Below, one piece after another: positions 33,883 through 40,343 of a stretch of DNA of 64,000 bases. Both the position numbers and the translations under genes were made by a program. Origin of the DNA: JAFLCL01 sp964502175 (lineage in GTDB: Bacteria; Myxococcota_A; Polyangia; Polyangiales; Sandaracinaceae). Position 1 is the stretch's first letter. Each line of letters begins with the position of its first letter. Under the pieces are notes generated by a model, which had not been told where the DNA came from, searched no databases, and saw nothing but the letters and a program-made list of their open reading frames with translations. Location: positions 1 through 64,000 of the forward strand of contig CAZCVE010000023.1 of the NCBI GenBank assembly GCA_964502175.1, read 5' to 3'.

Positions 33883-34734
33883 ATGAGTGCGACCATGGAC
33901 GGATTCGCTCGCTGGCTCCCTTGGTCTTGGCTCTTCGGGCCAACCGAGGCGACGGAGCCGAGCGCACTCGACGTGGCGAGCGAGCTTCCGCCGAGCATCT
34001 TCGCGCGAACGGGTGACCGAGAGCGGGCGATCGCGATGGGCGAGCGGCTCGTTGGGCTCATCGCAGGCCGGGTGCTCACCGCGAGGGAGCACGACGACGT
34101 GCTGCACGAGATCGATGCCGTGCTCCAGTCGGGTGACCTCCCGCGTTACATCCGGCCGATGATGGCGTCGGTGAAGCTTGCCGAAGTGGTCGACCACAGG
34201 GACGAGTTCGCGGAGCAAGCGAAGGTCCTCGCGGAGCGGCTGTCGCCTCGAGCGCGAGACGCGATCGGTGAGGGGATGGGCACTCTCGTCGGACTCATGC
34301 CGCTACTCGGCGGGCTGCACGACGACCAGGCGCCCGGAGAGATCGACGCCGCCGTTCGCGACGCTGCGCGCGAGCCAATGAGCTACTTGACGCAGGTGCC
34401 CGTTCCGGTGGCGAGGCTGATGCTGGCCGCGGAGCGTGGGCTCGTCGCCTACTTCGCACTCGAACCCGTGCTGTCGGCCCGCTGGCTCGATGTGCCCGAG
34501 GCCAGTGTGGAGTTCATCGCAGCGTTGTTCCGCGATGGCATGCATGCGATGGCAATCCTGCTCGCGTCCGTCCAGCCGGAGCTGGTTCCGACGTCGATCG
34601 TCCCCGTTGCTGCGCGACTCGATCGCGACGCGCTCCTCGCTGCCCAGGCGCTCGAGGATGCTCAGTACGCGAAGTGGATCGCCGACGCCGACGGCGCTGG
34701 GTCGACCGTGCACGCGCCGGCCGACGATGCGTGA
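33883..34734 (+). CDS. protein of unknown function, first gene of an overlapping pair
   Basis: The 283-residue protein starts at ATG 33883 (ATG 33895 is an alternative). It is predicted to be all-helical and soluble, with no signal peptide. Notable segments are RERAIAMGERLVGLIAGRVL, EHDDVLHEIDAVLQSGDLPR, LSPRARDAIGEGMGTLVGLM, and LDRDALLAAQALEDAQYAKW. I recognise no family. It overlaps the next gene by 8 bases (34727-34734), so the two are co-translated. Compared with the surrounding genes it has somewhat more codons ending in A or T, which hints at an accessory origin. The stretch 33804-33882 before it contains a perfect CCGGCCGG-type palindrome but no clear promoter. Confidence 0.65.
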   Translation: MSATMDGFARWLPWSWLFGPTEATEPSALDVASELPPSIFARTGDRERAIAMGERLVGLIAGRVLTAREHDDVLHEIDAVLQSGDLPRYIRPMMASVKLAEVVDHRDEFAEQAKVLAERLSPRARDAIGEGMGTLVGLMPLLGGLHDDQAPGEIDAAVRDAAREPMSYLTQVPVPVARLMLAAERGLVAYFALEPVLSARWLDVPEASVEFIAALFRDGMHAMAILLASVQPELVPTSIVPVAARLDRDALLAAQALEDAQYAKWIADADGAGSTVHAPADDA

Positions 34735-35044
34735 GCAGGACGCTGGTTGGGTCACCCATCGGAGCGATGAGAACCCCGCCAAAGAGATCGAACACCCGGG
34801 CGTGGTCCTTCGCGTGACTGGCGGGCGCGGCGTCGTGATTCACGGCACGAGCCGCGAGCGTGACGAGCGCTCCGTGAGAGTCGACCCGTCCACCCCCGCA
34901 GGTCGGGCTCTCGGTCTCTCGGGATCGACTCACTTCTACCGTCGGAACGTGCTTGTTGTGTTGGATCCCGGGAAGTTCAGGGCGTCGGGCCGGTGTCCTC
35001 CCGACCTCTTCCTATCGCTCCGAGAACTGATCGGCGTCACGTAG
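34727..35044 (+). CDS. small basic protein, partner of 33883 (unknown)
   Basis: The 105-residue protein starts at ATG 34727 inside the end of the preceding gene. Two blocks look structured: HPGVVLRVTGGRGVVIHGTS and GLSGSTHFYRRNVLVV, followed by FRASGRCPPDLFLSLRELIG. The short beta-rich layout with a ThFY-type block recalls small nuclease toxins such as the PemK/MazF fold, but there is no firm match, so this is only a guess. The overlap with the upstream gene and the small size would suit a two-gene accessory module. It ends 83 bases before the convergent gene at 35128, with a hairpin in between. Confidence 0.55.
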   Translation: MREQDAGWVTHRSDENPAKEIEHPGVVLRVTGGRGVVIHGTSRERDERSVRVDPSTPAGRALGLSGSTHFYRRNVLVVLDPGKFRASGRCPPDLFLSLRELIGVT

Positions 35045-35087
35045 CTGGTCACGGCGCGAAACTCTCGAGCCCGAATGGAGACTCGAA

Positions 35088-35115
35088 CCCGCGGCCTCAT
35101 CGAGGAGACCGCGGG
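35088..35115. terminator. hairpin between convergent genes
   Basis: CCCGCGG and CCGCGGG form seven pairs around a 14-base loop that can itself pair (CCTC with GAGG). It lies between the convergent ends of the genes at 34727 and 35128. No U-tract follows, so it is assigned by position and strength. Confidence 0.5.
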
Positions 35116-35127
35116 CGTCGTCTCGCC

Positions 35128-35982
35128 TCAGGGCGCGAACGGATCCGCGCCGGGCATGTCGGGTGGGATGCGCGGCTTGTTCGGATCGACGACGTCGACG
35201 GGCGTGACGGGGAAGGGCGACGTCACATCGTCCTTCGCCTTGCGCGAGCGACCGCTGTAGAGCGACGGGATGATCGTGTCGACGTCCTCGTGCTTCCACC
35301 GGAGGTACGAGATCGAGCGACGCAGCTCGTCGTACGCGCGCACGAACAGGGTGAAGCATCGCTGACGCAGATCCGCCGCGGCCGTCTGCGCCTGCGGCGC
35401 CTGCTCGCGCTTGCCGACCGCGATCATCAGCGCGCGCACCGCGGCCTCGGCCTCGTCGAGCTCGGTGCTCGAGACGAGCGTGTGTCCTCCCGCGATCGCG
35501 CCGCGGAGGATCTCGACGAGCTGGAGCACGTCGTTGCCTTGGTTCTTGAACCCGACGGTCCCCTTGAGCTGACCGAGCTTGTCGCCCTCGATCGCCTTGC
35601 GGTGCACGAGGAGGTTCGCAGCGGCGAAGAGCACGCCGCGGACGTCGACCACGCGCTTGGACGCGTCGGCGAGATCACCCCCGGCGCCCTCGCTCACGAG
35701 GAAGCGCGCGTGCGCAGCGCTGAGCGCGCTCGCGTAGGCGTCGAGCTTGTCGAGCGCCTTCACGGGCTCGCTCGGCAGCATGCCGAGCTGCTCGCGGTAG
35801 GGCGCGAGCTCCGTGAGACAGCCCATCGCCGTGGTCACGGCAGCAGGGATGTCGAGGTTGACGATCTCGAGGTCGTCGGCAGGCAGGGCCGCGATCTCGG
35901 GCTGGAGGGACGCGAGCGCGGGCGTGAACCCGAGCGTGGGGTTGGATGCCTTCTCGTCGAGAAGGGCTTCGGACAAAGACAT
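35128..35982 (-). CDS. soluble helical protein of unknown function
   Basis: The 284-residue protein starts at ATG 35982 behind GGAG. It is predicted to be almost all helical (LASLQPEIAALPADDLEIVN, DKLDAYASALSAAHARFLVS, LDEAEAAVRALMIAVGKREQ, LRQRCFTLFVRAYDELRRSI) with a Pro-rich C-terminal tail (DPNKPRIPPDMPGADPFAP). No signal peptide or catalytic motif is seen. I do not recognise a family. Its 5' flank (35983-36095) holds no gene and leads into the hairpin-repeat array. Confidence 0.7.
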   Translation of the reverse strand: MSLSEALLDEKASNPTLGFTPALASLQPEIAALPADDLEIVNLDIPAAVTTAMGCLTELAPYREQLGMLPSEPVKALDKLDAYASALSAAHARFLVSEGAGGDLADASKRVVDVRGVLFAAANLLVHRKAIEGDKLGQLKGTVGFKNQGNDVLQLVEILRGAIAGGHTLVSSTELDEAEAAVRALMIAVGKREQAPQAQTAAADLRQRCFTLFVRAYDELRRSISYLRWKHEDVDTIIPSLYSGRSRKAKDDVTSPFPVTPVDVVDPNKPRIPPDMPGADPFAP

Positions 35983-36095
35983 CGGACACTCCGAACAGGA
36001 ACCGCGCGGAGCGTCGTGCCCAGAACCACCGTGGCCTGCCCACTGCTCCGCGTTTGGGTCCCTTGTCGGGTGGTCGCTCTGCGGGTTGCGTCCCT

Positions 36096-36353
36096 CGACG
36101 AAGAATGTTTTGCCGCGAGCCTCCCGGCAGCTCGCGTCGTGATGCCCACGACCGTCGTCGAGGCTGCGGGGAGGCCGCGAACCGGTGGTCATGACCACAC
36201 ATCGAGGCTCCCGGGAGCCTCGGATCGGTGGTCATGACGATACGTCGGGGCTCCCGTGAGGCTCGGGAACGATGGCAGCGACCGCGCGCCGGGCTGCCGG
36301 CAGCTTCGGATCTGGTGGCGACGACCGAGGTCGAGGCTGCTGGAGGCTCGAGC
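36096..36353. repeat. array of five to six degenerate ~43-bp hairpin repeats
   Basis: Five consecutive units can be aligned: 36138-36182, 36183-36225, 36226-36269, 36270-36311 and 36312-36353 (45, 43, 44, 42 and 42 bases), with a weaker one at 36096-36137. Each begins with a CGGTGGTCATGAC-like block and ends in an imperfect palindrome; unit two contains the perfect 20-base palindrome 36203-36222 (CGAGGCTCCC and its complement) and the palindrome GGTCATGACC at 36187-36196. No reading frame runs through the units as a consistent protein repeat. The array lies between the gene at 35128 and the PIN operon. The remaining sequence to 36494 shows no gene. Confidence 0.75.
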
Positions 36354-36494
36354 GTCGTCGCACCAGCCGGCCGTTGCTTCGATTTCGCCCCTCTAGTCGC
36401 TCATCGGCGCGGTCGGCGAGCAATTCGGCACGTCCTTGGCCGGGCGAAGGGCTGTGCTTCGGCTTCGGTTGGCGACGCGACGAGGCCGTCAGTG

Positions 36495-36524
36495 GATGCG
36501 TCCGCGTGCCGACCGGGACGCATC
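36495..36524. promoter_or_regulatory. operator-like inverted repeat before the PIN operon
   Basis: GATGCGTCC (36495-36503) and its exact complement GGACGCATC (36516-36524) are separated by 12 bases, with an outer GCCGTC/GACGGC pair further out. It ends 41 bases upstream of the ATG at 36566, a position suitable for an autoregulatory operator. Confidence 0.55.
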
Positions 36525-36565
36525 GAAGTAGACCGACGGCCGCTGGGCCTGAGAGGATCTGAACG

Positions 36566-37333
36566 ATGAGCGACGAGAGCGAGCGGCCGACCCTCGAGGT
36601 CGCGATCACCGGCGCGGGCGTCACGCCCGACGAGGTGCCGGTCCGCGAGCTCCTCGAGATGCTCGGCGCGACAGTGGCGCTCCTCGACGCGCTCGCTCGC
36701 GACTCGTCGAAGCCGTCGACCCACGTTGCGCTGACCGCGGTGCAGCCTGGCTCGGCCGCCTACGTGCTGCGCGCGACGCAACCCGAGCACGACGGGGAGT
36801 TCGGTCGCAACGCCAGCCGCTTCTACAGCACGCTCCAGAACCGAGGTCGCGGAGAGTCGCCCGAGGTGCGGCGTCACCTCATCCGGCTGCACAACTCGGG
36901 GGCCGGTCGCGGCGCTGTCCGGGTGAACTTCTGGGCGAAGGACGACCAGCGCGAGGCGCTGATCACGTCGGCTCCTCTCGAGGTCGTCCCCTCGGAGTTG
37001 GGGGCCAGCACCGTGCTCTACGGCACTGTTGTCGGTATCGAAGCGAAGCGCGGCGGGTGCACGGTCACGGTGAAGCCCGACGATGGCGGCGGGAAGGTGA
37101 ACCTCGACGCGGAGCCGTTCCTCGCCGAGCGCGCTGGGCGCTTGTTCAACCGGTCGGTTCGCGTCGTCGCGAGCTATCGGTGGGACCTACACGACGCACG
37201 TGCCGACTGGTCGCTCCGCGAGATCGCTACATGGACGCGCGAGTCGTTCGCGGAGGTGCTCGCAGAGATCCGCTCCGAAGGCCTCACGTTCGATCGACGC
37301 GCGTTGCTTGCGGAGCTCGAGGAGGACTCGTGA
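36566..37333 (+). CDS. unknown protein paired with a PIN nuclease, possible antitoxin or partner
   Basis: The 255-residue protein starts at ATG 36566 behind GAGAGG. The N-terminal half has LEVAITGAGVTPDEVPVREL, LEMLGATVALLDALARDSSK and HVALTAVQPGSAAYVLRAT, an alpha/beta arrangement. The C-terminal half reads LYGTVVGIEAKRGGCTVTVK, VNLDAEPFLAERAGRLFNRS and VRVVASYRWDLH, a pattern of strands around AGRLFNRSVRV resembling small OB-fold-like domains that I recall from other unnamed bacterial proteins. It is much larger than usual VapB/Phd antitoxins and shows no DNA-binding motif I can name. Its stop overlaps the GTG of the PIN gene (GTGA, 37330-37333). An inverted repeat and a hairpin array lie upstream. 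Confidence 0.75.
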   Translation: MSDESERPTLEVAITGAGVTPDEVPVRELLEMLGATVALLDALARDSSKPSTHVALTAVQPGSAAYVLRATQPEHDGEFGRNASRFYSTLQNRGRGESPEVRRHLIRLHNSGAGRGAVRVNFWAKDDQREALITSAPLEVVPSELGASTVLYGTVVGIEAKRGGCTVTVKPDDGGGKVNLDAEPFLAERAGRLFNRSVRVVASYRWDLHDARADWSLREIATWTRESFAEVLAEIRSEGLTFDRRALLAELEEDS

Positions 37334-37839
37334 GTCGTTCCGCATCATTCGACACGAGCGTGCTCGTGTTCCTCATCGACGACGCGCAGCCCGCGGATGC
37401 TGCGGACGCAAGGCGTTGGCAGAACGTGCGCGAAACGATGCGAGGACTCACGGACGCGGGTGTGACGTTCGCGCTGCCGGCCGCAGTCCTCGCGGAGCTA
37501 GCGGCGGGCCAACACGGCCGCGCGGTGGCCGCGCTGCTCGCGAAGCGCATCGGGAAGATCGAAGTCCAGGCCTTCGATGCGGAGGCGGCGCTCATCGCCG
37601 GCGAGATCACTCAGGGGGCGCTCGGTGCAGCCAAGGCGGCGGGCACGAAGGTGTCCGAACGAGCAATCATCAAGTTCGACGCGATGATCCTCGCGACCGC
37701 GCTGCGGTGGAAGGTCGACCAGCTCATCACGACGAACGGTCGCGACTTCGCGAAGTATCTGAAGCACACCAAGCTCGAGATCGACGTCGTCAATGCCGAC
37801 GAGACCCGGGGCCAGGTCACGCTTCTCGGCGTCCGGTAG
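37330..37839 (+). CDS. PIN-domain nuclease (VapC-like)
   Basis: The 169-residue protein starts at GTG 37330. PIN-domain acidic residues are in place: Asp in ASFDTSVLVFLIDD, Glu in PAAVLAELAAGQHG, Asp in IIKFDAMILATALRW, and the closing ITTNGRDFAKYLK with an Asp. PIN proteins of this size are usually RNA-cleaving toxins. It is translationally coupled to the 255-residue upstream gene rather than to a short antitoxin, which is unusual. There is no separate small antitoxin gene between them. A DUF2071-type gene follows after 49 bases. Confidence 0.85.
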   Translation: MSRSASFDTSVLVFLIDDAQPADAADARRWQNVRETMRGLTDAGVTFALPAAVLAELAAGQHGRAVAALLAKRIGKIEVQAFDAEAALIAGEITQGALGAAKAAGTKVSERAIIKFDAMILATALRWKVDQLITTNGRDFAKYLKHTKLEIDVVNADETRGQVTLLGVR

Positions 37840-37888
37840 CCTGGGTCCACGACTCGACCGTGCTGCCTCACACGAGCATGCTCGCGGG

Positions 37889-38617
37889 ATGAAGCTCCCC
37901 GTGCTGTCGGGTGTCGTGCGGCGTCGCATCCTCGCGAACTACCGGATGGATCCCGAGGTCGCTGCCCGGTGGGTGCCGGCGCCGCTGCGGCCGAAGCTGC
38001 AGGGCGGGTATGCCGTGGCGGGCGTGTGCCTCATCCGGCTCGAGGACATCAAGCCGCAGGGGTTGCCGTGCATGCCGGGCATCACCAGCGAGAACGCCGC
38101 GCATCGGATCGCGGTCGAGTGGGAAGACGCAGACGGACGCAAGCGCGAGGGCGTGTTCATCGAGCGACGCGACAGCGACTCGTGGCTCAACCAGCTCGCG
38201 GGCGGGCGCGTGTTCCCCGGACGTCACGGCGCCGCGCGCTTCGACGTCGAGGACGATCGCCACCGCATCGCGTTCCGCATGCAGGGCGAAGAGGGGCTCG
38301 CCATCGCCGTCGACGGTGTGCAGGCCGACGCGCTCCCGCGGAGCTCGGTCTTCGCGGACCTCGCCGAGGCCTCGGCGTTCTTCGAGGGCGGCTCGCTCGG
38401 CTACTCGCGCACGGACGATCCGACGCGCCTCGACGGCATGCAGCTCGTCACCGACACATGGACCGTGCGCGCGCTCGCGCTCGATCGACTCGAGGCCTCG
38501 TTCTTCGAGGACACGACGCGCTTCCCGCGCGGCAGCGTCGAGATCGATCACGCGCTCGTCATGCGCGACATCGGCCACCGCTGGGTCTCGCAGCCCGACC
38601 TCGCGTGCCCCTGCTGA
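37889..38617 (+). CDS. DUF2071-like protein (acetoacetate-decarboxylase-like fold)
   Basis: The 242-residue protein starts at ATG 37889. The pattern VVRRRILANYRMDPEVAARW, VPAPLRPKLQGGYAVAGVCL and RLEDIKPQGLPCMPGITSEN is close to the DUF2071 family, whose fold resembles acetoacetate decarboxylase. Further matches are HRIAVEWEDADGRKREGVF, ERRDSDSW and RLEASFFEDTTRFP. The catalytic Lys of the decarboxylases is not evident, and function is unknown. It is a single gene between two toxin-like modules and may be a passenger. Confidence 0.75.
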   Translation: MKLPVLSGVVRRRILANYRMDPEVAARWVPAPLRPKLQGGYAVAGVCLIRLEDIKPQGLPCMPGITSENAAHRIAVEWEDADGRKREGVFIERRDSDSWLNQLAGGRVFPGRHGAARFDVEDDRHRIAFRMQGEEGLAIAVDGVQADALPRSSVFADLAEASAFFEGGSLGYSRTDDPTRLDGMQLVTDTWTVRALALDRLEASFFEDTTRFPRGSVEIDHALVMRDIGHRWVSQPDLACPC

Positions 38618-38659
38618 GGTCCCCTCGACCACGCGGCGAGACTTGGCTAACTTGGCGAC

Positions 38660-38989
38660 ATGGCACGACGCACCACCGCGGCAATCAGCAAAGCGAGCGC
38701 GCCGAGGCGCGTGACGATCGGCCGCCTGCGAGATCAGCTGAGCGCACATCTGGCCCTCGTACGGGAAGGCGGCGAGGTCGTCGTCCTCGATCGGACGGTG
38801 CCGATCGCTCGCCTCGTGCCCTACGAGTCGGCCGAGAGCGCGGACGGGTTGGATGATCTCGTCGCACGCGGCCTCGTCACGCGGCCGACCGAGAGTGCGG
38901 ACTGGGACGCGTTCGACCGCATGCCCGCGCCCAAGCTGAGAGGCAACGAGCTCCTCGAGGCCGTGTTGGCGGACCGTGACGAGGACTGA
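38660..38989 (+). CDS. Phd/YefM-type antitoxin
   Basis: The 109-residue protein has the Phd/YefM core after a 17-residue basic tail: VTIGRLRDQLSAHLALVREG followed by GEVVVLDRTVPIARLVPYE. The C-terminal 45 residues (GLDDLVARGLVTRPTESADW, NELLEAVLADRDED) are the toxin-neutralising part. The start overlaps a TTGGCTAACTTGGC direct repeat upstream (38643-38656) that could serve as operator. The last 14 bases overlap the PIN gene start (GTG 38976), the usual arrangement for type II modules. Confidence 0.85.
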   Translation: MARRTTAAISKASAPRRVTIGRLRDQLSAHLALVREGGEVVVLDRTVPIARLVPYESAESADGLDDLVARGLVTRPTESADWDAFDRMPAPKLRGNELLEAVLADRDED

Positions 38990-39443
38990 TCGAAACGACC
39001 GTTCCGTGGTCGGCCGCGATCTCGCCTTCTGGGACACGAGCGGCATCGTCTTGCTGTGCGTGCCTCAGCGCGACGCCACGCGCGCGCTCGCGGTCCGGCG
39101 GACTTCGCCTCCCGCTGCGCTCTGGTGGGGCACCCGTCTCGAAGTCCGATCCGCGCTCGCGCGCCTCGTCCGCGAGCAGGTCATCGACGACCCCGGTCGC
39201 AAGGCCGCGTGGCAGCGATACGAACGCATCGAGAAGGTCTCGCGCCTCGTCGAGCCCGTGCGCGAGGTGCTCGATCTCGCCTCCGTCCTCGTCGACGCCC
39301 ACCCGCTCCGCGCAGGCGACGCGCTTCAGCTGGCGGCAGCGCTCTCGCTCGTGAGGGGCCAACCGAAGAATCGAGTGTTCGTCGCGTTCGACATCCGCCT
39401 GGCTGAGGCAGGACGCGATGTCGGGTTCGACGTGCGTCCATGA
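38976..39443 (+). CDS. VapC-type PIN toxin
   Basis: The 155-residue protein starts at GTG 38976 inside the antitoxin gene. PIN acidic residues: Asp in LAFWDTSGIVLLC, Glu in TRLEVRSALARLV, Asp in LRAGDALQLAAAL and Asp in VFVAFDIRLAEAG. A predicted RNase toxin neutralised by the Phd-type protein just upstream. Together they form a complete type II module about 1.1 kb from the unusual PIN operon at 36566-37839. The convergent tesB gene follows after 6 bases. Confidence 0.88.
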   Translation: MTRTDRNDRSVVGRDLAFWDTSGIVLLCVPQRDATRALAVRRTSPPAALWWGTRLEVRSALARLVREQVIDDPGRKAAWQRYERIEKVSRLVEPVREVLDLASVLVDAHPLRAGDALQLAAALSLVRGQPKNRVFVAFDIRLAEAGRDVGFDVRP

Positions 39444-39449
39444 CGCCGA

Positions 39450-40340
39450 TTAGCCCTGCTTCGTGGGCCTCTGGCGGAGGAGGCCCTCTTGCGCCGTGGA
39501 GGCGACGAGCCTGCCCGAGCGCGTGAACACGCGACCTCGCACGAGGCCTCGTCCGCCGCGGGCTGCGGGGCTGTCGATCACGTGGAGGAGCCACTCGTCC
39601 ACGCGGAAGGGCTCGTGGAACCACATCGCGTGGTCGAGGCTGGCGACCTGCATGCCGGGCGTCATCCACGTCACGCCGTGCGGGAGGAGCGCGGTCGTCA
39701 CGAACGAGTAGTCCGACGCGTATGCGAGCAGGTAGCAGTGGAGCGCGGGATCGTCGGGCAGCTTGTCGATGGTGCGCAGCCACACCGCGCGGCGCGGAGG
39801 CTTCGCGCCGTGGCCGAGCAGATCTTCGTCGTCGCGATCGGCCGCGCGCAGCTCGAACGGACGCACCGCGAGCGCGCGCTCGCGCATGCTCGGGGGCAAG
39901 AGGTGCGCGCGCTTCGCGAGACGCTCTTGCTCGGTCGGAAGCGTCTCGGGCGCGCCGACCATGGGCATCTCGTCCTGGTGATCGAAGCCCTCTTCGAGCG
40001 TCTGGAACGACGCGCTCATGTTGAAGATCGGCTGACCGTTCTGGATCGCGCGCACACGTCGCGTGGTGAACGAGCCGCCATCACGGATGCGATCGACGTC
40101 GTAGACGATCGGCCGGCTCACGTCGCCGGGCCTCAAGAAGTACGCGTGCAGCGAGTGCACGTGGCGCTCGCGCGGCACCGTCTGCACGGCGGCCGAGAGC
40201 GCCTGTCCGAGCACCTGACCGCCGAAGACCGTGCCCCAGCCGAGGTCCTGGCTCTGCCCGCGGAACAGGCTCTCCTCGATCTTCTCGAGGGCGAGCTGTG
40301 CGACGAGCTGCTCGAGGACCTCACGCGCAGACAGCGTCAT
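39450..40340 (-). CDS. tesB: acyl-CoA thioesterase II
   Basis: The 296-residue protein has the double hotdog fold of TesB: LFRGQSQDLGWGTVFGGQVL, HSLHAYFLRPGDVSRPIVYD, SFTTRRVRAIQNGQPIF and NMSASFQ in the first half; LAYASDYSFVTTALLPHG with the catalytic Asp, and LDHAMWFHEPFRVDEWLLH in the second; and GRGLVRGRVFTRSGRLVAST plus AQEGLLR at the end, which hold the other active-site residues. It hydrolyses acyl-CoA thioesters in lipid metabolism. ATG 40340 lies three bases after the stop of the DEAD-box gene, so it is the second gene of that operon. Confidence 0.93.
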   Translation of the reverse strand: MTLSAREVLEQLVAQLALEKIEESLFRGQSQDLGWGTVFGGQVLGQALSAAVQTVPRERHVHSLHAYFLRPGDVSRPIVYDVDRIRDGGSFTTRRVRAIQNGQPIFNMSASFQTLEEGFDHQDEMPMVGAPETLPTEQERLAKRAHLLPPSMRERALAVRPFELRAADRDDEDLLGHGAKPPRRAVWLRTIDKLPDDPALHCYLLAYASDYSFVTTALLPHGVTWMTPGMQVASLDHAMWFHEPFRVDEWLLHVIDSPAARGGRGLVRGRVFTRSGRLVASTAQEGLLRQRPTKQG

Positions 40341-40343
40341 CCA

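Noticed and set aside
35070..35100. tRNA-like T-arm (GACTCGAACCCG) on the minus strand
   Set aside because: The rest of the cloverleaf, with its acceptor and anticodon arms, is absent; the stem belongs to the terminator-like hairpin at 35088-35115.
36138..36353. Hairpin repeats as integron attC sites or a CRISPR array
   Set aside because: Units are 42-45 bases without constant spacers and lack the paired core sites of attC; there are no cas or integrase genes nearby.
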